Assembly (NCBI RefSeq): GCF_900104745.1
Contig: NZ_LT629732.1
Coordinates: 4,203,981-4,267,980, forward strand
Length of the DNA stretch: 64,000 nucleotides
DNA from: Actinopolymorpha singaporensis
GTDB lineage: Bacteria; Actinomycetota; Actinomycetes; Propionibacteriales; Actinopolymorphaceae
Direction of reading: 5' to 3'
Below are positions 7,644 through 16,857 of the stretch, piece by piece. Position 1 is the stretch's first letter. Each line of letters opens with the position of its first letter. Both the position numbers and the translations under genes were made by a program. Below the pieces are notes generated by a model, which was not told the DNA's origin, did not search any database, and saw nothing but the letters and a program-made list of their open reading frames with translations.

Positions 7644-8665
7644 GATGTCGTGAGCACCATCCGGAAGCGGGCCTTGCCGGCGAGCATCTTCTGGTACGCC
7701 TCGCCGGCGCGGTCCAGCGGAACCTTCTCCGTCATCGGGCGGATGCCGTGCAGGACGCTGAACGCCATCGTGTCCTCGACGTCCTGCGATGTGCCCGAGG
7801 GGTGTCCCCGGACGACGCGGGCGCTCATCAGTAACTGCACAGTGCTGATGCCCAGCGGTTCAGGGTCCGCTCCGATGGCCACCAGTTCCCCGCGAGGGGC
7901 CAGACCGTCCACCGTCGCGGTGATGGCGGCGGAGTTGCCGGCGGTGGCCAGGACCACCTTGGCGCCGCCGAGCGCCTGCAGCGCTTCGGCGACCGGGGTG
8001 CCGGAGGTGCTGTCGACGTAGTGGTGGGCGCCGAGCTGCTTGGCGAACTCGGCCTTCTCCGGGCCGCGGGCGATGCCGACCGTCTCGAAGCCCATCGCCA
8101 CGGCGTACTGCACTCCGAGGTGTCCGAGGCCGCCGAGCCCGAGCACGGCGACCAGATCACCGGGGCGGGCGGAGCTGCGCCGCAGTCCGTTGTACGTCGT
8201 CACACCCGCACAGGCCATGGGGCCCGCGTCGCTCGCGTCCAGTCCTTCCGGGATCCGGGCCAGAGCGTCGGCGGGCGCGATCACCTTCTCGGCGAACCCT
8301 CCGTCGTACGCCCAGCCTGGGACCTTCAGGGTCTCGCAGACGATGAAGTCGCCCCGCCGGCAGGACCTGCAGTGGCCGCAGCTGCCGCCGAACCAGCCGA
8401 CCGCCACCCGGTCACCGACCTGCCAGCCGCGGTCTGCCACTCCGTCGCCGAGGTCCTCGATCCGCCCGGCGATCTCGTGCCCCGGGACCACCGGGAAGGA
8501 CACCCCGGGCACGCCGGCGTTCACGAACAGCGCGTCGCTGTGGCATACACCGCACGCCTCCACGGCGATCCGCACGTGACCGGGCCCCGGGCTCGGCACC
8601 TCCCGCTCAACCAGCTCGAACGTTCCACCCGGCTCGGTGACCTGCGCGACGCGGTAGGGGCTCAT
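7640..8665 (-). CDS. Zinc-dependent alcohol dehydrogenase (MDR family)
   Basis: A 341-residue medium-chain dehydrogenase. CGVCHSD gives the catalytic zinc Cys, GHEIAGRIEDLG the His-Glu pair, and GSCGHCRSCRRGDFIVC the four-cysteine structural zinc lobe. The NAD(P) fold carries GLGGLGHLG at about residue 170. It resembles NADP-dependent bacterial alcohol dehydrogenases of the AdhA/AdhT type that oxidise or reduce primary alcohols and aldehydes. GGAGG lies six bases before the ATG. It is the first gene of a coupled pair with the atypical SDR and lies downstream of transketolase. Confidence 0.9.
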   Translation of the reverse strand: MSPYRVAQVTEPGGTFELVEREVPSPGPGHVRIAVEACGVCHSDALFVNAGVPGVSFPVVPGHEIAGRIEDLGDGVADRGWQVGDRVAVGWFGGSCGHCRSCRRGDFIVCETLKVPGWAYDGGFAEKVIAPADALARIPEGLDASDAGPMACAGVTTYNGLRRSSARPGDLVAVLGLGGLGHLGVQYAVAMGFETVGIARGPEKAEFAKQLGAHHYVDSTSGTPVAEALQALGGAKVVLATAGNSAAITATVDGLAPRGELVAIGADPEPLGISTVQLLMSARVVRGHPSGTSQDVEDTMAFSVLHGIRPMTEKVPLDRAGEAYQKMLAGKARFRMVLTTS

Positions 8666-8716
8666 GCGTTCCTCCGGAGAACAAGCTCGGACGGTCCGTC
8701 GCCGGCCAGCCTAGCC

Positions 8717-8822
8717 GCGGGCCGCTGAAGATCGGGGCCTTGTCGACCAACGGCTCCTGCCGCCGGGCGAGCGTGCTGACGGCCCAGTCGACCTCCTTGA
8801 CGGTCAGTTCCCGCACGGTCAT
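8717..8822 (-). pseudogene. Truncated start of a GNAT-like acetyltransferase gene
   Basis: An ATG at 8822 overlaps the transketolase stop codon by four bases (ATGA) and opens a frame beginning MTVRELTVKEVDWAVSTL, followed by ARRQEPLVDKAPIFSG. This looks like the first 35 residues of a GNAT acetyltransferase (beta1, alpha1 and the APxF element). The frame then loses any such pattern and runs into the next gene. It is probably the 5' stub of a deleted third gene of the transketolase operon. The family match is by pattern only. Confidence 0.35.
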
Positions 8823-10636
8823 CGGCGTACCGCCGCGGCGATGGAGTCCGCGTCGATCCCCGCTTCGTGCAACAGCTCGGCCGGCGAACCCGAACCAGGC
8901 ATCCTGCGGACCGCGAGCTTGTGCACCGGCGTGCTCTGTTCGGTCTCCGCCAGCGCCTCGAGTACGGCATCACCGAGGCCGCCCTCGGCCCAGTGGTCCT
9001 CCACGGTGAGGATCCGGCCACACTCACGCGCCGCGGCCCGGATCGTCTCGACGTCGATCGGCTTGATGGAGTACGCGTCGACGACCCGCGCCTCGATCCC
9101 CTCGCCCGCGAGAGTCTCGGCGGCCTCGACGGCTTCGTCGACCGTGACTCCGCACGCGATGATCGCGACCGCGCTTCCTTCCCGGACGACACGGGAGCCG
9201 CCGATCCTGACCTGCTCGTCGGCCGGCGTGCGGACCGTCGTCTTGCCTCGCAGCGTACGGAGGAAGGAGATTCCCTCCCGGTCGGCCATCGCGGCGACGA
9301 GCTGAGCGGTCTGGTTGGCGTCGGAGGGCGCCAGCACGGTCGAGCCGTGGATGGCGCGGAACGACGCGAGGTCCTCCAGCGCCATCTGCGAGGGGCCGTC
9401 CTCACCGATCGAGACGCCGGCGTGGGAGCCGGAGAGCCGCAGGTCGGCACGCGAGATCGCGGCCATCCGCACGAAGTCGTACGCCCTGGCGAAGAAGGCC
9501 GCGAACGTCGAGGCGAACGGCACCCAGCCCCGCACCTGCATGCCGACCGCCGCTGCGATCATCTGCTGCTCGGCGATGAACATCTCGAAGTAGCGGTCCT
9601 CGTGTGCCTCGCGGAACAGCTCCGAGTGCGTGGAGTTGGAGACCTCACCGTCGAGCGCGACGACGTCGCCTCGCATGGACCCGAGCGCGGCAAGCGCCTC
9701 GCCGTACGCCTGGCGGGTCGCCACCTTCTCGCCCACGTCCCACGACGGCAGCTTCCCGCCGGAAGTGTCGAAGACGTGGGGCTTCGCGTCGTCGGGCCGC
9801 CGCAGTCGCACCGAGATGTCGCGTTCGCCGCCGAGCTCTGCGATGGCGGCCTCCGGGTCGTCGAGCGGCTTGCCGTGCTTGCCGGGCTGGTCCTCGACGG
9901 CTTTGACGCCCTTGCCCTTCTTCGTCCGGGCGATGATCACGGTCGGGCGCCCGGAGGTGGCGAGTGCCTCGTCGTAGGCAGCCTTGACGGCGTTCACGTC
10001 ATGGCCGTCGACGGTGATCGCGTGCCAACCGAACGCCTCGGCGCGCGCCTTGTAGCGGTCGAGGTCCCAGCCGACCATCGTCTCGCGGGTCTGGCCGAGC
10101 CGGTTGACGTCGATGATCGCGGTCAGGTTGTCCAGCCCGTTGAAGGCGGCGTGCTCGAACGCCTCCCAGATGGAGCCCTCGGCCATCTCCGAGTCGCCGC
10201 ACAGACACCATACGCGGTACGGCAGGCGGTCGAGCCTGCGGCCGGCCAGCGCGACGCCCACGGCGATCGGAAGGCCCTGCCCGAGCGAACCGGTGGCGAC
10301 GTCCGTCGGAGGGATCTTCGGTGTCGGGTGCCCCTCGAGCCGGCTCCCGAATTTCCGGAACGTCAGGAGTTCGGCATCGTCGATGATGCCGGCGGCCTTC
10401 AACATCGAGTAGTAGAGCGGCGACGCGTGGCCCTTGGAGAAGATGAGGTGATCGTTCGCCGGGTCCTTCAGGTCGTCGACGTTCCAGGCGAGGTAGCCGC
10501 CGTCCATCAGCACCGCCATCAGGTCGGCCGCCGACATCGACGAGGTCGGGTGTCCTGACCCGGCCGCCGCCGCGGCGCGTACCGAGTCGACTCGTAGCTG
10601 CTGGCCGAGTTCGGTGAACCGCTCGCTGGCATCCAT
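8819..10636 (-). CDS. tkt: Transketolase
   Basis: A 605-residue single-chain transketolase. The thiamine diphosphate module shows GHPTSSMSAADLMAVL (residues 25-40), GSLGQGLPIAVGVAL, and the metal-binding motif GDSEMAEGSIWEA with Asn and Asp after it; the pyrimidine and C-terminal domains follow (VALDGEVSNST, ASTFAAF, SHAGVSIGEDGPSQMALED). It transfers two-carbon ketol units between pentose and triose or hexose phosphates. It is about 60 residues shorter than E. coli TktA, as in other compact actinobacterial or archaeal-like forms. ATG 10636, preceded by GGAGGTG, is preferred over an upstream in-frame codon. With the neighbouring xylan genes it could serve pentose breakdown. Confidence 0.92.
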   Translation of the reverse strand: MDASERFTELGQQLRVDSVRAAAAAGSGHPTSSMSAADLMAVLMDGGYLAWNVDDLKDPANDHLIFSKGHASPLYYSMLKAAGIIDDAELLTFRKFGSRLEGHPTPKIPPTDVATGSLGQGLPIAVGVALAGRRLDRLPYRVWCLCGDSEMAEGSIWEAFEHAAFNGLDNLTAIIDVNRLGQTRETMVGWDLDRYKARAEAFGWHAITVDGHDVNAVKAAYDEALATSGRPTVIIARTKKGKGVKAVEDQPGKHGKPLDDPEAAIAELGGERDISVRLRRPDDAKPHVFDTSGGKLPSWDVGEKVATRQAYGEALAALGSMRGDVVALDGEVSNSTHSELFREAHEDRYFEMFIAEQQMIAAAVGMQVRGWVPFASTFAAFFARAYDFVRMAAISRADLRLSGSHAGVSIGEDGPSQMALEDLASFRAIHGSTVLAPSDANQTAQLVAAMADREGISFLRTLRGKTTVRTPADEQVRIGGSRVVREGSAVAIIACGVTVDEAVEAAETLAGEGIEARVVDAYSIKPIDVETIRAAARECGRILTVEDHWAEGGLGDAVLEALAETEQSTPVHKLAVRRMPGSGSPAELLHEAGIDADSIAAAVRR

Positions 10637-11000
10637 CAAAGCCACCTCCGTCAACGCGACGTTTCGCATCGGCGACGCTGCCGCGGCAGGCGTTCGCCGT
10701 ACGAAGCAGGAACGCCAGCCTATGCCCGCACCCTGTGGTGTCCCAAGCAGGCGGGCGGACGGTTCGCAGGCCGTGACGAGCGGGGGAGGGGGCGGGGTCG
10801 CTCCCCAGGCGCCAGGAAGCCGTACGGGGTCGTGCGGGCGTCGGTGGGTGAGAGCGTCGCGGGGACCGTTTCCTTGTTTGAAACATTCTCGGAACGGCGG
10901 CGGTGGGCGTCGTCAGTCCGCGTGCTGGCGGTACCCGGCACGGGATTGGTGAGGGTCTTCGCCGGAGCTTGCCGTCCTGGTGTTCGGAAGCGGCGATGGT
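10637..11000. other. Intergenic region upstream of transketolase
   Basis: About 364 bases separate the end of the leftward endonuclease/phosphatase gene from the start of leftward transketolase. No credible gene is seen; open frames here are weak and lack ribosome sites. It contains an 11-bp palindrome TGTTTGAAACA at 10875-10885, overlapping a GTTTC/GAAAC inverted repeat, which may be an operator for transketolase. No clear terminator hairpin was found. Confidence 0.4.
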
Positions 11001-11831
11001 TCAGCTGAACAGCGAGGTGACCAGCAGGGCGTCGTGGTCGGAGTAGGTCATCGGCGGCGTGGTGGCGACCGGGTGATGGAACCAGCGGTAGGTGCCGTAC
11101 GCATGCTGGATTCCGGGGCTCTGCGAAGCCGCACTGTCCTGGCGGGTCCAGAAACCGACCGGCACGCACGTGGTCTGCCGGTTCATGTCGCCGGCGGCGA
11201 TCACCGGCCTGCCGGTGGACGCGAACCCGGCAAGCAGCTCGCCGAACTCCGCGCACTGGCCGTCGTTCGCAGCCGAGTTCGGACCTGCGGGATCGGCGTC
11301 ACGTACGGCGAGGTGGGTGACGCAGGCGGTCTGCCCGTCGACCGTGGTGGCGCAGACGCGGCGGCGCTGCTCGTTGCCGTTCTGCGCCTGGTACGGCGCG
11401 TCGTCCACCGCGGCGATCGGCCGGCGGGTGAGGACGGTGATGCCGTAGACGCCGCGGCCCGTCGGCTTCACACACGGCAGCTGTGCGCCCTTGTAGATCA
11501 CGGCACCGAACGCCAGGTGGTAGCCGGTCTCGTCCGCGATGCGCTGCGCGTCGCCGCTGCACGTCTCGACCAGGGTGGCGACGTCCGGGGCGTTCGTGCG
11601 GATCTTGTCGACAGCCTCGTCGACCACGGCGGGGTAATGCGTCCCCGCGTAGCAACCGGCGATCCCGGACAGGCAGAGATTCATCTGCAGCAGCTCGTAC
11701 GACGGGGGGCGTTGGGTGTCCGTCGTGGTCGCCGTGGTCGACGCGTTCGCGACAGGTGCGGCGACCGCCAACACCACAGCGAGCAGGAACGCCAGCCAGG
11801 CACACCGCCGTACGCGCCTCGTCAAGGTCAT
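11001..11831 (-). CDS. Secreted endonuclease/exonuclease/phosphatase-family protein
   Basis: A 276-residue protein with an N-terminal signal peptide (basic start, hydrophobic core, ANAS cleavage region near residue 30). The mature part has the EEP-fold landmarks LLQMNLC, TLVETC, VIAAGDMN and the closing SDHD, which supply metal and catalytic residues for phosphodiester cleavage. Five or more cysteines suggest disulphides, in line with export. Substrates in this fold range from DNA to phospholipids and inositol phosphates; none can be chosen here. It is divergent from a LacI regulator, with the LacI operator in the shared 195-base gap. Confidence 0.8.
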   Translation of the reverse strand: MTLTRRVRRCAWLAFLLAVVLAVAAPVANASTTATTTDTQRPPSYELLQMNLCLSGIAGCYAGTHYPAVVDEAVDKIRTNAPDVATLVETCSGDAQRIADETGYHLAFGAVIYKGAQLPCVKPTGRGVYGITVLTRRPIAAVDDAPYQAQNGNEQRRRVCATTVDGQTACVTHLAVRDADPAGPNSAANDGQCAEFGELLAGFASTGRPVIAAGDMNRQTTCVPVGFWTRQDSAASQSPGIQHAYGTYRWFHHPVATTPPMTYSDHDALLVTSLFS

Positions 11832-11980
11832 CGTTCAGTCGTACCAGTAGTCGTCACTTCACAGACGTCTGCTTTCCTGGATCGGTCACCACCCTCAGGT
11901 GACGCCGCGATCAAACGCCATGTCCGGTCCCGGACGCTCGGGTTGCAAGCCCGCACTATGTCGTTAATCTTCTCGACACG

Positions 11981-12002
11981 TTGCTGCAAACGTTTACCGC
12001 AA
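11981..12002 (+). promoter_or_regulatory. LacI-type operator in front of the first LacI gene
   Basis: A 22-bp inverted repeat centred on 11991/11992: outer arms TTGC and GCAA, inner perfect palindrome AAACGTTT. It lies 24 bases before the ATG of the LacI gene. The central CG step is typical of LacI/GalR operators, so autoregulation is likely; control of the downstream transporter and glycosidase genes is inferred. Confidence 0.65.
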
Positions 12003-12026
12003 CGGCAGCTCGATGACGGGACCGCA

Positions 12027-13046
12027 ATGGGCAAAGGCTCGACCCTGCACGAGATCGCACGAGACGCGGGCGTCTCCATCGCGACCGTGTCCCGTGTGGC
12101 ACGGGGGGTTGGCCAGGTCTCACCCGCGACTCGGCAGAAGGTGCAAGAAGCCATTGACAGGCACAACTTCCGTCCGAGTCACTTCGGTCGTGCTCTCGTC
12201 AACCGGCGGCACGGCGCCCTCGGAATCGTCTTTCCGGGGTTGTCCGGGCCGTACTACTCCGACGTCATCAACGGTTTCGAGGAAGAGGCCGTCAACGCAC
12301 AGGTGAGTGTGCACATCATGGGCACGCACTTCCTGCGCCAGTCGGTCGACATGGTTCTGGACATGGCGGATCGGGTCGACGGCATAGCGGTGATGGGCGA
12401 CGTCATTCCCGAGGATGCGGTTCGCCGGCTCACCGACCGGGGTGAGCGGGTGGTGCTGCTCGCCGGCGGTCCGCTGGTGGGCGTTCCGACGGTTCGTACG
12501 GAAAATCTGGCGGCGATGGCGCGGCTCACCACGCACCTGCTGTCCGATCACGGCTACGGCCGGCTGGTCTTCGTCGGCAATCCCGACGGCTCACCCGACG
12601 CAACCTACCGTTGGCAGGGCTTCCTGCAGGCACATCGGCGACTCGGTGTCGAACCACCGGACGAACCGATCCGCGTCGGACTCGCGCAGTCGCACGGTTT
12701 CATCGCCGTGAGCCGGCTGCTCGACGAGAAGGAACTCCCGGACGCGGTCGTCTGCGCCAACGACGAGATCGCGCTCGGCGCCGTGGTCGCGCTCATGGAC
12801 CGCGGGGTGCGGGTGCCGGAGGACGTCGCGGTCACAGGATTCGACGACATCTCCATGGCGGGGCTCGCCGCGTCGGGCCTCACCACAGTTCATCAACCCA
12901 TGCGTGAACTCGGCGCGGAAACCGCGCGTCAGCTGTTGCGGCACGTCGAGGGGGATCTCGACGTCTCGCTGGATCGTGTCCTCGAAACGCAGGTCGTCGT
13001 ACGCGGCAGCTGCGGCTGTGGCGTGGACGATCCGTCAGCGAAGTAA
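12027..13046 (+). CDS. LacI-family sugar-responsive transcriptional regulator
   Basis: A 339-residue regulator. The N-terminal helix-turn-helix reads TLHEIARDAGVSIATVSRVA (residues 6-25) and is followed by a hinge helix and a periplasmic-binding-protein-like sugar domain (GIVFPGLSGPYYSDVING, AVVCANDEIALGAV, VTGFDDISMAGLA). It should bind a palindromic operator and release it on binding a sugar or oligosaccharide. A strong candidate operator lies 24 bases upstream. The gene precedes a family-5 ABC transporter and two glycosidases in the same direction, which are its probable targets. The short tail SCGCG holds two cysteines of unknown meaning. Confidence 0.92.
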   Translation: MGKGSTLHEIARDAGVSIATVSRVARGVGQVSPATRQKVQEAIDRHNFRPSHFGRALVNRRHGALGIVFPGLSGPYYSDVINGFEEEAVNAQVSVHIMGTHFLRQSVDMVLDMADRVDGIAVMGDVIPEDAVRRLTDRGERVVLLAGGPLVGVPTVRTENLAAMARLTTHLLSDHGYGRLVFVGNPDGSPDATYRWQGFLQAHRRLGVEPPDEPIRVGLAQSHGFIAVSRLLDEKELPDAVVCANDEIALGAVVALMDRGVRVPEDVAVTGFDDISMAGLAASGLTTVHQPMRELGAETARQLLRHVEGDLDVSLDRVLETQVVVRGSCGCGVDDPSAK

Positions 13047-13216
13047 GAGATTCTCGAAGCTTTTCCGTACTACCGGATGTAACACCGGCGGCCAGTTGCC
13101 GGCCGGCCGGGTCGAGTCGGCTGCCGCGGGGCGCAGTTTGACGGAAATGGGTGATCGGCAAGACCGGACACTGCCCGGACCAGATGGTTCGACGGCAATC
13201 ATGAGGAGCGGTGTAC

Positions 13217-14887
13217 ATGTTGTTGCGGAAGATACTGGTCACCGGAGCGGCCGCCTCGCTGTTGCTCCTGCCGAGCTGTGCGGGAAGCGCGAAGGACACC
13301 TCCTCCGGTGGCGGCGGCGGGGGCGGGATGGTCCCGCAGCTCAACCTGCCGGCTGAGGTCGACGCCTCGGTCGGGAGCCTCGTCAACTACAACCCCTACT
13401 CTGCCAAGCCGGCGACGCAGACCTGGCTGTACGAGCCGCTCATGATGCAGAACTCGCTCGACTGCAAGGTCACTCCGTGGCTGGCGAGCGCCTACGAGTG
13501 GGACGGCTCCGACAAGCTCGTCTTCACCATCCGCAAGGGCGTGAAGTTCGCCGATGGTTCCGAGCTCACCGCCAAGGACGTGGCGTTCACCTTCAACCTC
13601 ACCAAGAAGTACCCCGCGATGGACACCGCGGCCGTGTGGAACGACACCTTCGGGGCGCACGCGACCTCGGTGACCGCCCAGGGCGACAAGGTCACCTTCC
13701 AGTTCAGCGGTGCCGCCGTTCCGAAGTTCCAGGGGATCATCAGCCAGAAGATCCTCCCCGAGAAGAAGTACGCCTCGGTGGGTGACCCCACGAAGTACAT
13801 CGACAAGAACCCGAACGGAACCGGCCCGTTCAAGGTCGGCAGCTTCAACGGTCGCCGGCTCGAGCTCGTACGCCGAGCCGACTACTGGCAGGCGAGCAAG
13901 GTGAAGGTCTCCAAGCTCGTCCTCGAGGGACAGCCCGACGCCACCCAGGCGCTGCTGCAGCTGCGGTCCGGGAAGCTGGACTTCTACAGCGGCGAGATTC
14001 CCAACCCGCGCAAGGCGTTCGTCTCCTCCAACCCGAAGCTGAACCACGTCTGGTACGCACCCAACGGCATCACCGCGCTGGCGCCCAACCTCAAGAAGGC
14101 CCCCTTCGACGACGTGAAGTTCCGCGAGGCGCTGGCGTACGGGATCAACAAGCAGGACGCCACGCTCAAGGCGACCTACAACATGATGCACGTGGCCAGC
14201 CAGTCCGGGCTCGTCATGCCGCTGCGGGAGTCGATGCTGCCCGAGCCCTACACGGCGGAGAACACCGTGCTGCCGTTCGATCTGACGAAGGCCGGAAAGC
14301 TCCTCGACGCGGCCGGCTACAAGAAGGGCGCGGACGGTTTCCGCACCAACAAGGACGGCTCCCCGCTGACCATCAAGTTCGCCGTGCAGGCGGGCTGGAT
14401 CGACTACGAGGCGATGGCCGACTCGATCACCGCGTCGTTACGGAAGCTCGGCCTGAACATCAAGGAGGTCAAGTCGCCGCCCGACTCGGTGGACCTCGCC
14501 AAGAAGACCGGGCAGTTCGACATGATGATCAACTTCGTCGGATCCGGCTGTGACTATGCCAACGGTCTCGGCGCGACTCTCCAGACCGCGCAGATCCCGA
14601 CCAAGACCGAGGTCAGGGGCAACGTCGAGCGGTTCTCCGATCCGGCCGTCGACGAGGCCGTGAAGGCCCTGCAGGCCACGACCAGCCCCGCCGCCGTCAA
14701 GCAGCAGGTCGGCGTACTGGCCAAGGCGATGATGACGCAGTACCCCGTCATGCCGATCCTGTACGCACCGGCCCGGGGCATCTACCGGACCGACAAGGCG
14801 GTCGGATGGCCGACGGAGAAGGACCCGTACGCCAACCCGCAGGACGCGATCCTGCTCATCATGACCCACCTCGAGCCGGCCAAGTAG
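13217..14887 (+). CDS. Family-5 extracellular substrate-binding lipoprotein of an ABC transporter
   Basis: A 556-residue lipoprotein: signal peptide ending in LLPSC (Cys near residue 22), a Gly/Ser linker with seven glycines, and an SBP_bac_5 body (LVFTIRKGVKFADGSELTAKDV region, NPNGTGPFKV, KFREALAYGINK, AGKLLDAAGYKKG). This family carries peptides, nickel or oligosaccharides. The genes downstream are two permeases, a fused ATPase and two glycosidases, so a plant oligosaccharide is the likely ligand. I chose ATG 13217 because GAGGAG lies eight bases upstream; GTG 13211 is too close to it. Confidence 0.9.
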   Translation: MLLRKILVTGAAASLLLLPSCAGSAKDTSSGGGGGGGMVPQLNLPAEVDASVGSLVNYNPYSAKPATQTWLYEPLMMQNSLDCKVTPWLASAYEWDGSDKLVFTIRKGVKFADGSELTAKDVAFTFNLTKKYPAMDTAAVWNDTFGAHATSVTAQGDKVTFQFSGAAVPKFQGIISQKILPEKKYASVGDPTKYIDKNPNGTGPFKVGSFNGRRLELVRRADYWQASKVKVSKLVLEGQPDATQALLQLRSGKLDFYSGEIPNPRKAFVSSNPKLNHVWYAPNGITALAPNLKKAPFDDVKFREALAYGINKQDATLKATYNMMHVASQSGLVMPLRESMLPEPYTAENTVLPFDLTKAGKLLDAAGYKKGADGFRTNKDGSPLTIKFAVQAGWIDYEAMADSITASLRKLGLNIKEVKSPPDSVDLAKKTGQFDMMINFVGSGCDYANGLGATLQTAQIPTKTEVRGNVERFSDPAVDEAVKALQATTSPAAVKQQVGVLAKAMMTQYPVMPILYAPARGIYRTDKAVGWPTEKDPYANPQDAILLIMTHLEPAK

Positions 14888-14928
14888 TGCCCCTACACAC
14901 GAGCTGGTGATGCGGAGGTGAGGCGCGG

Positions 14929-15918
14929 ATGAAGTACTTCCTTCGGAAGATCGGCTTCTTCCTGCTCACACTCTGGGCCGTCGTGACGCTCAACTTCCTG
15001 ATCCCCCGGCTTCAGCCGGGGGATCCGGCGGAGCTCATGGTCCAGAAGCTGGCGGGCAAGGACGCACAGCTCAACCTGGCCCAGGTCCGGGCGATGCGGG
15101 CGATGCTCGGGACACCGACTGGTTCGCTGTGGAGCCAGTACTGGGAGTACATGAACCACCTGGCCCACGGGGATTTCGGCCTGTCCTACACGTACTTCCC
15201 ATACAAGGTCACCGACGTCATCGGACAGGGACTGTGGTGGACGCTCGTCCTCGTGGCGTGCACCCAGATCCTGTCGTTCGTCATCGGTGTGATGCTGGGC
15301 GCCTACGCGGCATGGCGGCGCAACTCGAGGTTCGACTCGGTGGTCACTCTGGGCTCGACATTCGTCGGGACGCTCCAGCCGTTCTGGATCGCCCTGCTGC
15401 TGTTGTACGTGTTCGCGTACTCGCTGGGCTGGTTCCCCACCTCGGGTGGGTACTCGTCGTCCACCCCGGGGTGGAACCTCGGTTTCGTGTACGACGCGGT
15501 GTCGCACGCGTTCCTCCCGGCGGTGGCGTTGATGATCGTCACCCCGATCGGGTGGATCCTCGGGATGCGCAACACGATGATCATGAACCTCGGCGAGGAC
15601 TACATCCGGCTCGCCAAGGCGAAGGGGCTGCCGGACCGCACGGTCGCCCTGCGGTACGCCGCGCGCAACGCGTTGCTGCCGAGTGTCACCGGGTTCGCCC
15701 TCGCCCTCGGCGGCCTGCTCGGTGGGGCGATCCTGGTGGAGACGGCGTTCGACTACCCCGGTCTGGGCCGGCTGATGGGTGAAGCGGTGGCGAACAAGGA
15801 CTATCCGCTCCTGCAGACCCTGATGCTCCTCACGACGACCGGCGTCCTCGTCGCCAACCTCATCGCAGACCTGCTCTACGGAGTTCTCGATCCGCGGGCC
15901 AGGAGGGCCGAACGATGA
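14929..15918 (+). CDS. ABC transporter permease, DppB type
   Basis: A 329-residue membrane protein with six predicted helices and the N-terminal signature of family-5 permeases (FLIPRLQPGDPAELM). The cytoplasmic EAA-like loop is at DYIRLAKAKGLPDRTV followed by ALLPSVTGFAL. It pairs with the next permease to form the channel for the oligosaccharide or peptide bound by the upstream lipoprotein. Its stop codon overlaps the next start by four bases. Confidence 0.92.
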   Translation: MKYFLRKIGFFLLTLWAVVTLNFLIPRLQPGDPAELMVQKLAGKDAQLNLAQVRAMRAMLGTPTGSLWSQYWEYMNHLAHGDFGLSYTYFPYKVTDVIGQGLWWTLVLVACTQILSFVIGVMLGAYAAWRRNSRFDSVVTLGSTFVGTLQPFWIALLLLYVFAYSLGWFPTSGGYSSSTPGWNLGFVYDAVSHAFLPAVALMIVTPIGWILGMRNTMIMNLGEDYIRLAKAKGLPDRTVALRYAARNALLPSVTGFALALGGLLGGAILVETAFDYPGLGRLMGEAVANKDYPLLQTLMLLTTTGVLVANLIADLLYGVLDPRARRAER

Positions 15919-16856
15919 CGACATCGGGTTTCACTCCCGCCGGCGCTCCGGACCAGGCGAAGAACGTCGAGGTCGATCCCGAGGAGACGGCCAAGGACGC
16001 CTCCGCCGAACGACCCGAGGCGTGGTACTCGGTCATCTGGAGCAGCAAGAAGGCCCGCGTCGGTGTCATCACGGTCGGGATCTTCATCCTGATCGCGGTC
16101 TTCGCCCCGTGGATCGCACCGCACGACCCGACCGACTCCTCGTTCGTACCGCTGGCCGGCCCGAGCGGGTCGAACTGGCTCGGCACCACCACCAACGGCC
16201 AGGACGTCGCCTCGCAGCTCGTGTACGGCACCCGGGTCTCGCTGATCGTAGGACTCTTCGGAGGCCTGCTGGCCACGGTGATCGCCCTGGTCGTCGGCAT
16301 GATCTCGGGGTACGCCGAGGGAACGTGGCTCGACGACGTGCTGACCTTCGTCACCAACGTCGCTCTCGTCATCCCGGTGCTGCCGCTGATCATCACCCTC
16401 GTCGCGTACTCGTCGACGCGCGGGGTGACCCTGATCATCTTCGTCATCGCGATCACGTCGTGGGCCGGCGCGGCCCGGGCCAAACGGGCGCAGATCATCA
16501 CCCTGCGAAACCGGGACTTCGTCACTGCCGCGAAGTTCTCCGGTGAGGGGACCTTGCGGATCGTCTTCCGCGAGATCATGCCGAACATGACGTCGCTCGT
16601 CGCGGCGAGCTTCGTCGGCGCGGCGACCGGCGCCATCGGAGCCGAAGCGGGACTGGCGGTTCTCGGCCTCGGAGACAACAACCAGGTGTCGTGGGGGACG
16701 ATGCTCTACCAGAGCAACGCCCAGGGCGCGATCGCGCAGGGCTTGTTCATCTGGGTCTTCGCGCCCGGCCTGCTGCTGGCGATCCTCATCACCGCCATGT
16801 GTTTCGTCAACTTCGGCGTCGACCTGCTCAGCAACCCCCACCTGAGGGAGGACTGA
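15915..16856 (+). CDS. ABC transporter permease, DppC type
   Basis: A 313-residue membrane protein with a soluble N-terminus (about 40 residues) and six helices; the order IFAPWIAPHDPTD then WLGTTTNGQDVASQLVYGTRVSL is the DppC/OppC hallmark (key words PHDPTD and GQDV). The coupling loop is RNRDFVTAAKFSGEGTLRIV. It overlaps the first permease by four bases and ends one base before the ATPase gene, so the set is translated together. Confidence 0.92.
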   Translation: MTTSGFTPAGAPDQAKNVEVDPEETAKDASAERPEAWYSVIWSSKKARVGVITVGIFILIAVFAPWIAPHDPTDSSFVPLAGPSGSNWLGTTTNGQDVASQLVYGTRVSLIVGLFGGLLATVIALVVGMISGYAEGTWLDDVLTFVTNVALVIPVLPLIITLVAYSSTRGVTLIIFVIAITSWAGAARAKRAQIITLRNRDFVTAAKFSGEGTLRIVFREIMPNMTSLVAASFVGAATGAIGAEAGLAVLGLGDNNQVSWGTMLYQSNAQGAIAQGLFIWVFAPGLLLAILITAMCFVNFGVDLLSNPHLRED

Positions 16857-16857
16857 C

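Noticed and set aside
9867-10558. Long plus-strand frame opposite transketolase
   Set aside because: It mirrors the transketolase codons (Arg- and Val-rich text) and has no motif or ribosome site; shadow frame of high-GC DNA.
10980-12026. Long in-frame extension upstream of the first LacI gene
   Set aside because: It lies opposite the secreted EEP gene and lacks protein patterns; the helix-turn-helix begins right after ATG 12027, which is the normal start.
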